This document shows, one piece after another, positions 7,501 to 19,738 of a stretch of DNA of 52,347 nt. Made by a program: the position numbers and the translations under genes. This stretch comes from Clostridiales bacterium (GTDB lineage Bacteria > Bacillota > Clostridia > UBA1381). The notes beneath the pieces were generated by a model. The model had not been told where the DNA came from, made no database searches, and saw nothing but the letters and a program-made list of their open reading frames with translations. Position 1 is the stretch's first letter, and each line of letters starts with the position of its first letter. Location of the stretch: positions 1-52,347 of the forward strand of contig JAQXTR010000036.1 of NCBI GenBank assembly GCA_029219585.1, in the 5' to 3' direction.

Positions 7501-8136
7501 ATGTCATTATTCAGCGACACAAAGGCGGCATTCAGCTCAAGCAGCCGCGATTACGATGATGATTACAACCGCGGTTATGAAAACCGCTACAGCAGGAGAG
7601 ATACCGAAAGCTACAGCAGGTATGATGAGCCTGATGAGCAGGAGGAATATTATTATGATGATGAAGATGAGCGGGGCTGGCATCCGTTGAAAAACTTTTT
7701 TGAAAAAAGACGCCGGAAGCGCGAGGAGCGTTGGGCTGAAGAGGATGCGGCGGCAGAAGCTGAGGAGGAGCGATTACGTGCAAGAAGGACAGGTAGATCG
7801 TCCGGTACATCCAGATCATCAATAAGATATGAAAGCTCACAGCCCGCTGATATTGACGTGGAGCTTGTTGTGTTCTATCCTCAGACAATAGACGATTCCG
7901 ACAGAATAGTGGAGGCGGTTCAGAGCGGAAAGCTCGTTATGTTTGTATTTGAGGCGGGCGAGGGTGCGAGAAATGCGGACGCGGCTTCTGACGGAACGGC
8001 ACGGAGAATTGTCGATTACGTTGGCGGCGCAGCAAAGGGTATGAACTGCGGCTTCGGCAGACTCAGCAGCGGAATATTCTGCATAGCGCCTAAGAATGTT
8101 AAAATTCCGCAGGACAGAGGGAGACGCAGACTCTGA
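7501..8136 (+). CDS. sepF: Cell division protein SepF
   Basis: A Z-ring membrane anchor of 211 residues. The C-terminal SepF domain (about 118-200) carries VVFYPQTIDDSDRIVEAVQ, then VMFVF, and the motif RIVDYVGGAAKGMNCGF followed by IAPKNVKI, which are diagnostic. The N-terminal half is a long linker, very rich in Asp, Glu, Tyr and Arg. In B. subtilis the extreme N-terminus is an amphipathic membrane helix; here MSLFSDTKAAFSS is a short weak version. SepF bundles FtsZ filaments beneath the septal membrane. It overlaps the ylmH start by one base. Confidence 0.92.
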   Translation: MSLFSDTKAAFSSSSRDYDDDYNRGYENRYSRRDTESYSRYDEPDEQEEYYYDDEDERGWHPLKNFFEKRRRKREERWAEEDAAAEAEEERLRARRTGRSSGTSRSSIRYESSQPADIDVELVVFYPQTIDDSDRIVEAVQSGKLVMFVFEAGEGARNADAASDGTARRIVDYVGGAAKGMNCGFGRLSSGIFCIAPKNVKIPQDRGRRRL

Positions 8137-8888
8137 TGACACAGGACGATAAGCTTCTCATAGCCAGAACAGAGGATTTATTTTCCTTATGTGACAAATA
8201 TTGCTGCCCGCGCTTTTCCGATTTTCTTGACGGTGCGGAGCAGGCGGTCATAAGCGATAATCTTGTGTTCCCGTGCGGATATAACACATTGCTGTACGGC
8301 GGCTTTGATGATGCGGAAAAGAAAATTCTTGGTGTATTCCCTGAATGGGCAGAGCCGGATAAGGCAGAGTTTCCTCTGTCCTGTCTCAAAATCGAGGGTG
8401 GGTTTTCAAGAAAGCTTACCCACCGCGATTATCTCGGAACAATAATGTCGTTGGGGATAGCACCGTCAAAGCTGGGAGATATTGTGGTATCTGACGGCTT
8501 TGCGTATGTTTTTCTTCACAGCGATATTGCAGCTTATGCTGCGGACAATGTGCATAAAATAGGAAATCAAGGCGTTAAAATTACCGTTATGGATGATTTG
8601 AGCGGTATAAAAGTAGAAAGAGAATATAAGACAATCGGCGCGATATGTGCGTCGGAACGTCTGGATGCGGTAACCGCTGCTGCTGCGGGAGTTTCGCGTT
8701 CAATTGCATCCGGTCTTATAGAAGCCGGCAAGGTGAAGGTCAACCACCGCGAAATAACAAAAACCTCGGAATCGGTTAAGGAAGGCGACCTTCTGTCTAT
8801 AAGAGGAAGTGGCAGATTTATTGTATATAAATTCGGAGCGGAAACAAGAAGCAGCAGGCGGCATGTTACATTTAAACAGTATATATAA
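8136..8888 (+). CDS. ylmH: YlmH, S4-domain RNA-binding protein
   Basis: A 250-residue protein with an N-terminal region typical of YlmH (FLDGAEQAVI, the loop NTLLYGGFDDAEKKILGVFP, then HRDYLGTIMSLGI) and a C-terminal S4 RNA-binding domain from about 180 (ERLDAVTAAAAGVSRSIASG, VKVNHREIT, EGDLLSIRGSGRF). In B. subtilis the gene sits in the division cluster, and the protein has been linked to rescue of stalled ribosomal subunits. Start ATG 8136 shares its A with the sepF stop, so coupling is likely. Confidence 0.9.
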   Translation: MTQDDKLLIARTEDLFSLCDKYCCPRFSDFLDGAEQAVISDNLVFPCGYNTLLYGGFDDAEKKILGVFPEWAEPDKAEFPLSCLKIEGGFSRKLTHRDYLGTIMSLGIAPSKLGDIVVSDGFAYVFLHSDIAAYAADNVHKIGNQGVKITVMDDLSGIKVEREYKTIGAICASERLDAVTAAAAGVSRSIASGLIEAGKVKVNHREITKTSESVKEGDLLSIRGSGRFIVYKFGAETRSSRRHVTFKQYI

Positions 8889-8919
8889 ACGAGATTTATG
8901 AAAGGGGCTGATGACCGCT

Positions 8920-9357
8920 ATGTTAAAACCAATAGATATTCAGAACAAGGAATTTGAGAAAAAGCTTAAGGGCTACGACTGTGACGCGGTGGACGATTTT
9001 CTTGACCTTATCATACAGGATTATGAGGCTCTATGCAAGGAAAATCAAAGTCTTAAGGACAAAATCGGCGTCCTAACCGACGCTGTTGAGCGATATAAGC
9101 AGATTGAAGACACAATGCACCGCTCTCTTGATGTTGCGCGTCAGTCCGCTCAGGACATAAAAAACAACGCGAACATGGAGGCGCAGGCGATTGTAAACCG
9201 TGCAAAGCTTGATGCTACCCGGCTTGCAAGGCAGATTGATGAGGAGCATATCAAAAAGCATCAGGAAATGCTTCGGATCAAAAATGAAGTAGACACATAT
9301 AAGCTGAGAATACAGACAGTTTGCGAAAACCTTCTTAAAACAGTACAAGAACTTTAA
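8920..9357 (+). CDS. divIVA: DivIVA family cell-division/polarity protein
   Basis: A 145-residue coiled-coil protein. The N-terminal lipid-binding domain is clear (MLKPIDIQNKEFEKKLKGYD, then VDDFLDLIIQDYE), followed by two heptad-rich helices. DivIVA binds curved membrane at septa and poles and recruits partners such as MinCD, which is encoded further along in this window. An ATG nine bases upstream (8911) is in frame, but the family normally begins M-L-x-P, so I prefer ATG 8920; AAAGGGG lies 12 bases ahead. Confidence 0.9.
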   Translation: MLKPIDIQNKEFEKKLKGYDCDAVDDFLDLIIQDYEALCKENQSLKDKIGVLTDAVERYKQIEDTMHRSLDVARQSAQDIKNNANMEAQAIVNRAKLDATRLARQIDEEHIKKHQEMLRIKNEVDTYKLRIQTVCENLLKTVQEL

Positions 9358-9392
9358 TAACCAAAATATTCAGTTAAGGAGAATTATAAATT

Positions 9393-10271
9393 ATGAAAAA
9401 ATGTCCCGAGTGCGATTATAATAATAACGACAGCGCCCTGTACTGCGAAAGCTGCGGCAGCAAGCTGCCCGGGCAGGAAATAGTTTGTACAAAGTGCGGA
9501 TACAGGAATCAGCCGGGTACCGGTTTTTGCGGCGGCTGCGGAACAGCTTTAAATAAAAATCAAAAGAAAACAAACATCTTGGCGGTGGCTTGTATAGCAG
9601 CTGCGGCGGCGGTAATAGCTGCCACAGCGATAGCTTTTACGGTAATAAATGTATATAACGGCAGCGAAACTGAAACGGAAACTCCTTCTCCGACCGAAAC
9701 AGCAACGGAAACAGCAACGGAAACGGTAACGGAGCAGCCTACGGAAACGTCTTCCCCTGTACAGATTAACAACACGGTTATTGTTCAGCAGGATCCCGGA
9801 GCGCCCAAGCCGAAGCCGTATGAGGAGCAGTATATATCATCACGCTATGATCCGTATTCTCCGTCACTTACATATAAACGGATGAGTGGAATAAAGGATT
9901 CATGGCTTACCGATGATTCGACATATTATACACTGCAATCGGTTATAATCGGATATGACAACGCCTGCGAGTCATATATGAATTACGGTGACAAATCTAT
10001 TATGGGTTATCTGCGTTCGGGTACAACCGCATATAATCAGCAGACAAGCTATAAGGCGAAGCATCCGAATCTTACTCAATATTATACCAATATAGATGTT
10101 GTCAACTCAAGAACGGACGGAACATATTATTACGTATGGGTAACGGAGTCAATGGATGTGACGGAAAACGGACTTTCAAAGACAACAACGGATCATTGGG
10201 TTTATAAGCTTGAAAACATAGGCGGGCAATGGTATGTAAATGACTATACGGCAGATCCTCTTTATAAATAA
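9393..10271 (+). CDS. Double zinc-ribbon membrane protein
   Basis: A 292-residue protein with four parts: two cytoplasmic zinc ribbons (CPECDYNNN...CESCG at about 4-20 and CTKCGYRN...CGGCG at about 32-50); one membrane segment rich in Ala and Ile (about 62-88); a Thr/Glu/Pro linker with repeats of the ETAT kind (about 92-120); and an extracytoplasmic domain with WVTESMDVTENG, then HWVYKLENIGGQWYVND, which resembles the NTF2-like domains seen at the end of zinc-ribbon membrane proteins such as TcaA (inference). AAGGAG precedes ATG 9393. It is the last gene of the division operon; function unknown. Confidence 0.7.
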   Translation: MKKCPECDYNNNDSALYCESCGSKLPGQEIVCTKCGYRNQPGTGFCGGCGTALNKNQKKTNILAVACIAAAAAVIAATAIAFTVINVYNGSETETETPSPTETATETATETVTEQPTETSSPVQINNTVIVQQDPGAPKPKPYEEQYISSRYDPYSPSLTYKRMSGIKDSWLTDDSTYYTLQSVIIGYDNACESYMNYGDKSIMGYLRSGTTAYNQQTSYKAKHPNLTQYYTNIDVVNSRTDGTYYYVWVTESMDVTENGLSKTTTDHWVYKLENIGGQWYVNDYTADPLYK

Positions 10272-10340
10272 CAGGTATTAAAAGGAGATGCTTACTGGCT
10301 TTGCTGCCGCTGTTAACCGCTGCAATCCGGATATATGATT

Positions 10341-10376
10341 TATACAAGGAGCCCTGCGGCTCCTTGTATATTTATT
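10341..10376 (+). terminator. Terminator of the division operon
   Basis: TATACAAGGAGCC, loop CTGC, GGCTCCTTGTATA: a perfect 13-bp stem, followed by a modest TTTATT run. No gene is seen in 10272-10623 apart from this hairpin and the promoter below; the rest is A+T rich. Confidence 0.75.
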
Positions 10377-10502
10377 CCTTCAGAATTATTAACAGAATAT
10401 TACAAATTCCAATTTTGGCAAATCGTTTTTTACGCCTAAAAAAAAATATAAAAATTTGTTCAACTTTTTTTTCAAAAACTATAGCATTTTTTATTGAATT
10501 AC

Positions 10503-10510
10503 TGTATAAT
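10503..10510 (+). promoter_or_regulatory. Probable -10 element of the Lrp-pyrG-exporter operon
   Basis: TGTATAAT (10503-10510) lies in very A+T-rich DNA 114 bases before the regulator gene. No good -35 box sits 17 bp upstream (TAGCAT at 10482), so regulation or an activator is possible. Confidence 0.4.
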
Positions 10511-10623
10511 AAGAAGTGTATATTCATTTGCGGGTAAAACCGTGTCTGAGTATCAGCCTGTGATATTCTTTTATTTTAATATTCAGAGGTATAATTTCAC
10601 AAACAGTATCGGAGGATATAATA

Positions 10624-11102
10624 ATGGATGATCTTTTGCGGATTCTTGATAAAGAGCAGGGTGTAGTGGATATAGCTAAAATTTCAAGAATGCTCGGAAT
10701 TTCGATGAATGATGTTGAAGAGAAAATAGACGATCTGGAACGCAATCATATTATTGCCGGCTACAAGACAATTGTAAACTGGGATAAAACCGACCGCGAG
10801 GTTGTGACCGCGCTTATAGATCTGCGCGTTACACCGCAGCGCGGCGAAGGCTTTGATAAGGTCGCCAAGCGTATTTACAACTATCCGCAGGTACGGGCAT
10901 TATATCTTATGTCAGGTGCGTATGATCTTTCGGTGATGATCGAGGGCAAATCAATGAAGGAAATCGCCCTTTTTGTTGCGCAGAAGCTTGCGCCGATGGA
11001 ATCTGTTATATCAACGACAACACATTTTGTTCTAAAGAAATACAAGGAAGAGGGCATTATTTTCAAAGATGATGAAAAAGATGCCAGACAGGTGATTACT
11101 AT

Positions 11103-11106
<4 letters not shown>
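10624..11106 (+). CDS. Lrp/AsnC family transcriptional regulator
   Basis: A 160-residue regulator with an N-terminal winged helix-turn-helix (LLRILDKEQGVVDIAKISRM, then LERNHIIAGYKTIVNW) and a C-terminal RAM ligand-binding domain (TALIDLRV, YNYPQVRALYLMSGAYDLSV, FVLKKY). Proteins of this family form octamers that bind amino acids and control amino acid metabolism. Its stop overlaps the start of an aminotransferase by ATGA, so the pair is coupled and the regulator probably responds to a substrate or product of that enzyme. ATG 10624 has GGAGG upstream. Confidence 0.88.
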
Positions 11107-13953
<2,847 letters not shown>

Positions 13954-13971
13954 TCCGAAGGGAATGATTGA

Positions 13972-15831
13972 GTGAAGCGGTATCTTCAATATATAAAACC
14001 ATATAAATTATGCTTTATTCTCGGGCCGCTCCTGATGCTGACGGAGGTTGCGGGAGAAATAGTTTTGCCGAAGCTTATGGCAGGAATGATTGATGAGGGT
14101 ATTCTCGGAGGCAGGGGTATGGGTTTTATCATCAGACAGGCAGTTATTATGCTTGTCTGTATAATAATACAGGTATCCGGGGGTATTGGAGGTCATTATT
14201 TCTCTGTTAAAGCCGCAGTTAATTTCAGCAGCGATGTGAGAAAGGCAGTATTTAATAAGGTACAGGAATTTTCGTTTAAGAATATAGACAAATTCTCAAC
14301 CGGGTCACTTGTGACAAGGCTCACAAATGATATTACCCAAATAATGAACATTACGAGAATGGCACTGATTATGGCTGTCCGTTCACCCGGAATGCTTATA
14401 GGCGGAATAATTATGGCGTTTTCGATGAACGCGCATCTGGCATCTGTTATGCTTATAATGATACCGCTTTTGGGGATTACTATATTTTCACTTATGAAAA
14501 CAGCTCTGCCGCGATTTGACAGTATGCAGAGAAAGCTGGATAACCTCAACTCAAGGACAGAGGAAAACATAACAAATGTGAGGGTTATAAAGTCGTTTGT
14601 GCGTGATAAATTCGAGATAACACGTTTTAACCGCTCCAGTGCAGAGCTGCGGGATGCGACATACAGTGCTATGAAAATAGTGGTATGCGCTATTCCGGTT
14701 ATGACTTTGGCAATGAATATAACAACGCTGATCGTGCTGTGGCTCGGAGGCAATATTGTGATTGCCGGTGATATGCAGGTCGGAGCGCTTAGTGCGATAG
14801 TTCAGTATACAACGCAGATACTTTCATCACTCATGATGGTATCAATGATGATTATAAACTCCACCAGAGCTTTAGCATCAATCAGAAGGATTTCGGAGGT
14901 TCTCGAAACCGAAATCGACCTTACCGATGAAAATGCAGAGGATAAGGATAAGGTTGTAACGGAGGGCAGGATTGAGTTCAGAAACGTGTCGTTTAAATAT
15001 TATGATAACCATGAAGACTATGTGCTGAGTGATATATCCTTCACTGCTGAGTCCGGGCAGACGCTGGGAATAATCGGAGTAACAGGCTCGGGCAAATCAT
15101 CACTTGTTCAGCTGATACCGAGGTTGTATGACGTCTCAGAAGGCGAAGTACTTGTAGACGGGGTAAACGTCAAGAATTACAGCCTTTATAATCTCCGTGA
15201 GGGAGTCGGCATGGTACTTCAGAAGAATGTTCTGTTCTCCGGTTCGATAGAGGAAAATCTCCGTTGGGGAGATGAAAATGCCTCAGATGAGGAAATACGC
15301 GAGGCATCGCGCGCAGCGCAGGCAGACAGCTTTGTAACAGGCTTTACAGATGGCTATGCAATGGAGCTTGGACAGGGAGGCATTAACGTGTCCGGCGGTC
15401 AGAAGCAGAGGCTCTGTATTGCCAGAGCGTTACTTAAAAAGCCTAAGATACTCATTCTTGATGACAGCACAAGTGCTGTTGACACAGCAACAGAAGCTCA
15501 GATACGCTGCGCTTTTTCTACAACACTTAAGAATACGACAAAGATAATAATTGCTCAGAGAATAAGCTCTGTTATCGGAGCGGATAAGATTATAGTACTT
15601 AATGACGGCAGAATTGTCGGAGAAGGTACACATGATGAGCTGATAAAGACAAACAGTGAGTATCAGGATATTTATTACTCACAGTTGGACAGAGAAAAGG
15701 AGGTAAGCTTATATGCCTCCTCATATAGGACATCCCGGGAAAGGCCCGGCTGCATACGGTGCAAAAAAGGTCAAGCCGATGGATATGAAAAAGGCGGTAT
15801 TTCGTCTGCTTTCATATATCGGAGAGGATAA
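13972..15831 (+). CDS. Heterodimeric ABC exporter, subunit 1 (degenerate ATP site)
   Basis: A half-transporter of 619 residues: six membrane helices (about 1-320) and an ATPase domain. Walker A is GVTGSGKSS, the signature VSGGQ is canonical, but Walker B reads ILILDDSTSAVD, with Asp in place of the catalytic Glu. This is the usual mark of the non-hydrolysing subunit in TM287/288- or BmrCD-like pairs. GTG 13972 has GAAGGGA ahead. The frame runs on 119 bases into the next gene, adding a tail of about 40 residues (from about SLYASSY) that is only the second gene's start read in another frame; the ancestral stop seems lost. Confidence 0.88.
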   Translation: MKRYLQYIKPYKLCFILGPLLMLTEVAGEIVLPKLMAGMIDEGILGGRGMGFIIRQAVIMLVCIIIQVSGGIGGHYFSVKAAVNFSSDVRKAVFNKVQEFSFKNIDKFSTGSLVTRLTNDITQIMNITRMALIMAVRSPGMLIGGIIMAFSMNAHLASVMLIMIPLLGITIFSLMKTALPRFDSMQRKLDNLNSRTEENITNVRVIKSFVRDKFEITRFNRSSAELRDATYSAMKIVVCAIPVMTLAMNITTLIVLWLGGNIVIAGDMQVGALSAIVQYTTQILSSLMMVSMMIINSTRALASIRRISEVLETEIDLTDENAEDKDKVVTEGRIEFRNVSFKYYDNHEDYVLSDISFTAESGQTLGIIGVTGSGKSSLVQLIPRLYDVSEGEVLVDGVNVKNYSLYNLREGVGMVLQKNVLFSGSIEENLRWGDENASDEEIREASRAAQADSFVTGFTDGYAMELGQGGINVSGGQKQRLCIARALLKKPKILILDDSTSAVDTATEAQIRCAFSTTLKNTTKIIIAQRISSVIGADKIIVLNDGRIVGEGTHDELIKTNSEYQDIYYSQLDREKEVSLYASSYRTSRERPGCIRCKKGQADGYEKGGISSAFIYRRG

Positions 15832-17551
15832 ATTCAAGGTTGTACTTGCATCGGTATGCGTACTTGTAAGTGCGGGAACAAATCTGGCAGGTATATACAT
15901 GCTCCGCCCCATAATAAATAATCTTGGGGATGCCGCGAACGAAAGACTTGCAGATTTGTTCACAGGTCTTGCAGTAATGGCATGTATATATCTTATCGGC
16001 GTTGCGGCAGCTTTTATACAGCAGCGTACAATGATAAAGGTATCGCAGAATACACTGCAACGAATAAGGAATGATTTGTTTGAAAAGCTTCAGGGGCTGA
16101 GCGTGCGTTATTACGATACAAACAGCACCGGAGATATTATGAGCCGTTTCACAAATGATGTTGACAGCATCGGGCAGATGTTTGACTCCACAATATTACA
16201 GCTGTTTTCGGGAGTACTTACGCTTGCCGGAACGCTGACACTCATGATCATTACAAATATTCCGCTCACGATTGTTACTCTTGTCCTTACTCCGGTTATG
16301 GCAAAAGTTGCAGGAACAATCGCCAAGCATACGAGAAAATATTTCAGCAAACAACAGGCAGCCCTGGGAGCTGTAAACGGATATATTGAGGAAACAATAA
16401 CAGGTCAGAAGGTTGTAAAGGTATTTAATCATGAGAATCGCGCCAAGGCAGAGTTTTCCGGTCTTAATGAAAATCTGCGGGATATTCAGGTGGGTGCAAA
16501 CTTCCTCGGAGGAATAATGGGTCCGTGCATGAACGCACTGTCGCAGATAAGCTACACCGTAACAGCGTTTATCGGAGCGTCACTGGCGCTGCTCACACGG
16601 CTGGGCAGAATAGGCGCATCGAACCTCGCGGCGCTGGATATCGGAGGACTTACGGTATTTGTAAACTACTCCAAGCAGTTTGCAAGACCTATAAATGAAA
16701 TTTCAAACCAAATGAATGTAATTATGTCCGCGCTTGCGGGTGCGGAGAGGGTATTCGCGGTTATGGACGAGGAGTCGGAGACAGCAGGAGACACAAACAA
16801 GGTCAGTCTGGATAAAGCTAAGGGCGACGTTGTAATTAAAAATGTGACCTTTGGATATGATTCGGATAAACCGATTCTTAAAAATATTTCCGTATACGCA
16901 CATCCCGGTCAGAAGATTGCGTTGGTTGGTTCAACCGGCGCAGGCAAAACAACTGTTATAAATCTGCTGACAAGGTTTTATGATGTCAATGAAGGTGAAA
17001 TAACAATAGACGGTATCAATATCCGCGATATTGATCGTGAAAATCTTAGAGAAAATATTGCTATGGTTCTCCAGGACACACATTTGTTCACCGGAACAGT
17101 TATGGAAAACATCCGTTACGGACGGCTTGATGCTACGGACTCCGAAGTAAGACAAGCTGCGGTAACCTCGTGTGCCCATACATTTATAAAAAATATGCCC
17201 GACGGATATAATACGATGCTGACGGGCGATGGTGCTAATCTGTCACAAGGGCAGCGGCAGCTTTTGAATATTGCGCGCGCGGCATTGTCAAAGGCTCCTG
17301 TTCTAATTCTTGACGAGGCAACCTCCTCTGTCGATACGAGAACGGAGCAGAGCATAAACCGCGGTATGGATGCTCTTATGGAGAACCGCACAACCTTTGT
17401 GATTGCTCACAGACTCTCAACAATCCGTAATTCGGATGCAATAATGGTTCTTGAGCACGGAGAGATTATTGAACGCGGAACACATGAGGAGCTGCTCGCA
17501 ATGAAGGGCCGCTACTATGAGTTATATACAGGAATTAAAGAATTAGATTAA
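15713..17551 (+). CDS. Heterodimeric ABC exporter, subunit 2 (catalytic ATP site)
   Basis: A 612-residue partner of the preceding gene. It has an N-terminal Gly/Pro-rich lead (MPPHIGHPGKG), six membrane helices and an ATPase domain with Walker A GSTGAGKTT, canonical Walker B VLILDEATSSVD with catalytic Glu, and switch His in VIAHRLST. The signature is LSQGQ instead of LSGGQ. With subunit 1, one composite site is fully canonical and the other degenerate in both halves, as expected for an asymmetric exporter of drugs, lipids or peptides. ATG 15713 is supported by AAAAGGAGGT eight bases upstream. Substrate unknown. Confidence 0.9.
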   Translation: MPPHIGHPGKGPAAYGAKKVKPMDMKKAVFRLLSYIGEDKFKVVLASVCVLVSAGTNLAGIYMLRPIINNLGDAANERLADLFTGLAVMACIYLIGVAAAFIQQRTMIKVSQNTLQRIRNDLFEKLQGLSVRYYDTNSTGDIMSRFTNDVDSIGQMFDSTILQLFSGVLTLAGTLTLMIITNIPLTIVTLVLTPVMAKVAGTIAKHTRKYFSKQQAALGAVNGYIEETITGQKVVKVFNHENRAKAEFSGLNENLRDIQVGANFLGGIMGPCMNALSQISYTVTAFIGASLALLTRLGRIGASNLAALDIGGLTVFVNYSKQFARPINEISNQMNVIMSALAGAERVFAVMDEESETAGDTNKVSLDKAKGDVVIKNVTFGYDSDKPILKNISVYAHPGQKIALVGSTGAGKTTVINLLTRFYDVNEGEITIDGINIRDIDRENLRENIAMVLQDTHLFTGTVMENIRYGRLDATDSEVRQAAVTSCAHTFIKNMPDGYNTMLTGDGANLSQGQRQLLNIARAALSKAPVLILDEATSSVDTRTEQSINRGMDALMENRTTFVIAHRLSTIRNSDAIMVLEHGEIIERGTHEELLAMKGRYYELYTGIKELD

Positions 17552-17574
17552 AGTGGAAGGGGAAAGTAATTAAA

Positions 17575-19719
17575 ATGAAGGTATACCAGATGATATATAC
17601 CTCGGTCAAGCATAGTCTGGCTGAACCTGAGCTTGGACTGATAAATCAGTCCGGGCTGCGCGTCTACTCGTGCTCTCAGGGGCTGACTCGTGAGAATATC
17701 GCTGAGCTTATGCGTTTCTCAAGCTACAGGCTGCCGAAAAACGATACTACAACATATCCGGAAACACTGGGGGATCCCACGATTCCGCCAATGTTTTCTA
17801 AGGTGTTCAGAACACTGAGACTGGCTGACGGCAGGTTTGCGGCAATTCAGTCGGTGTATGCAGGGTACGACATAAACGGAGAAAAGGGGAATTTCTTTGC
17901 GCACGCATTGGTGTTTGATGAATTTGACGATGATTTCTTCCCTGAACAGTATTTCGGCTCAGAGCTGTTCAGGACATATCTAACGCAGCAGGAGCAGGAC
18001 ACGGAGCTGGTAAAGTATCTGCCTGTTATAGAAAATCCGGAGAAGCCTGAGGGGCTTGATGAGGAAATAAAAACATTTATAAAGCTGCACAAAAAGGAAC
18101 TGACATATCTCATTAACCATGCTGTAACAATGCTCACGTCGGAGAATCTGAAAAATATATGTATATGTACCGATGATGAATACCTTACAGAAAGATACCT
18201 CATCGCATTAAAGTGGCTGCTTCCGCGTGATATTTCGCGAAATACGGGTATTTCAACATATAATGTCTATCTCCCTTCCGATAAACAGGACAGAATAGTA
18301 TTCCACGGAACGGTTGACGGAAAGAATAATATCACGCGTCCGGCAATAGAGAGCAGAGAAAACTGCCTGTACGTGGATTTCAACGCAATCGACTTTTCAG
18401 CGGTAGCGACATCCAGTCTGTTTAATATAGGTATTGACGAGATAAGAGAGCAATATAACAGATACAGACTTTCCTCCGTTTCGGCATATCTTGACTGGTT
18501 CTCGCTCACACAGAACACTACCTACAGCGGAATGGGCGGAAAGCTTCTGAAATTCAAGCGTTCCGCGGGTGATGAGGCGTTTGTGCTGAGGGCAAAGGAG
18601 CTTTTTGCTGATATTGATGATGAATCAATGCAGGATGTACGATTTGAAATTACCAAGGTAATGTACGATAATATATCGTTGTTTGACGATGAAATTGAAA
18701 AGCTCACCGATATATACGTTACAGACTGCATCAATAAGCTTTGCGCCGGAGAGAATTACGATATAGAATCCGTATTCACCTCTTCATCTGCATCTGAGGT
18801 TCAGACACAGACGCTGATAAATAATCTTCCGAAGTATATGGAGCTTATATCCGAGAACATTGAAAATATGGGCGAAAAGAATCAGCGGCTTATAATGAAT
18901 TTCCTCGCCCACCTCAAGCATGCTGCCAAATATGAGAGCTGGGCGGATATGATGGGAGGAAAAAAGAAAAATATTTCAACAATTGTTGAGCTGGCTGCAC
19001 CTGTAGTGATAACGGGCTATGGAGCAAAAACCTTTTCCGTTCCGGCAGGCTGGACTCCGGAGGAGCTTTATGAAATAATTGCATATATCGAATCATCAAC
19101 GGAGGACAGGCAGCTTTCAATGGGATGTGTGAAATATATAACGGAGCATGATGATGTAAAATGGCAGAATTACGGTATCACGATTGCGCAGCGCAGAAAG
19201 ATGCCTCAGGAGGTTGAGGCTGATACAGAGAAGATCAAACGGCTTCTCACAAAGGTTGGCTACGAGCCGTATCAGCGTAATTCATACGAGATAATAAAGC
19301 GTGATATAATGGCAGATGTTGATGATAACCGCTCTCCGCTGCTTATATCAAGGCTTCTGTCGGCTGTGTACGCATGGCAGGGTTCATACGGCGATCAGCC
19401 TGAATCTCAGAGACTTGCCGACAAAATCAAAAAGCTTATTCTTGAAATTCGATCCAGAGAGCCGCAGTGCTATAACTATATGATACCGAAGCTGGCGCTG
19501 GAGATACTTGAAACCCCCGGTCATTATCATGAGGTTATGGTAAGCACCGAAACAATGCCTGAAAGCTTCTGGAACTGGTTCCTCATAGGAGCCGGACGCT
19601 GCAGACGAGATGACAAAAAACAGCTTGCATTTATAAGAGTATACGAAGCAAACAAGATGAAATTAAGCAGATTACCGATAAAGGAAAAACTCAGAAAAAC
19701 TTTTAGGGATGAACAATAA
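17575..19719 (+). CDS. GAP1-like (GTPase-associated protein 1) large protein
   Basis: A 714-residue soluble protein without signal or membrane segments. The first 130 residues (MKVYQMIYTSVKHSL, then SGLRVYSCSQGLT, FRTLRLADGRFAAIQSVYAG and NFFAHALVFD) resemble, from memory, the GAP1-N2 domain of 'GTPase-associated protein 1'; that name is not verified. The middle (about 150-300) and the helical C-terminal half are otherwise unassigned. No GTPase gene lies nearby. It is 23 bp after the exporter genes and two bases ahead of where the next frame opens, and its stop lies within the ribosome binding region of the membrane protein gene, so these four genes are probably one transcription unit. Function unknown. 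Confidence 0.55.
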   Translation: MKVYQMIYTSVKHSLAEPELGLINQSGLRVYSCSQGLTRENIAELMRFSSYRLPKNDTTTYPETLGDPTIPPMFSKVFRTLRLADGRFAAIQSVYAGYDINGEKGNFFAHALVFDEFDDDFFPEQYFGSELFRTYLTQQEQDTELVKYLPVIENPEKPEGLDEEIKTFIKLHKKELTYLINHAVTMLTSENLKNICICTDDEYLTERYLIALKWLLPRDISRNTGISTYNVYLPSDKQDRIVFHGTVDGKNNITRPAIESRENCLYVDFNAIDFSAVATSSLFNIGIDEIREQYNRYRLSSVSAYLDWFSLTQNTTYSGMGGKLLKFKRSAGDEAFVLRAKELFADIDDESMQDVRFEITKVMYDNISLFDDEIEKLTDIYVTDCINKLCAGENYDIESVFTSSSASEVQTQTLINNLPKYMELISENIENMGEKNQRLIMNFLAHLKHAAKYESWADMMGGKKKNISTIVELAAPVVITGYGAKTFSVPAGWTPEELYEIIAYIESSTEDRQLSMGCVKYITEHDDVKWQNYGITIAQRRKMPQEVEADTEKIKRLLTKVGYEPYQRNSYEIIKRDIMADVDDNRSPLLISRLLSAVYAWQGSYGDQPESQRLADKIKKLILEIRSREPQCYNYMIPKLALEILETPGHYHEVMVSTETMPESFWNWFLIGAGRCRRDDKKQLAFIRVYEANKMKLSRLPIKEKLRKTFRDEQ

Positions 19720-19738
19720 GGAAAGGAACATTAAAACA

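Noticed and set aside
10301..10537. A 78-codon frame between the zinc-ribbon gene and the Lrp-type gene
   Set aside because: It spans the perfect terminator palindrome and the A+T-rich promoter region; low-complexity product.
14196..14753. Antisense frame of 185 codons in exporter subunit 1
   Set aside because: Hydrophobic only because it is the complement of membrane helices; the coding strand has full motifs.
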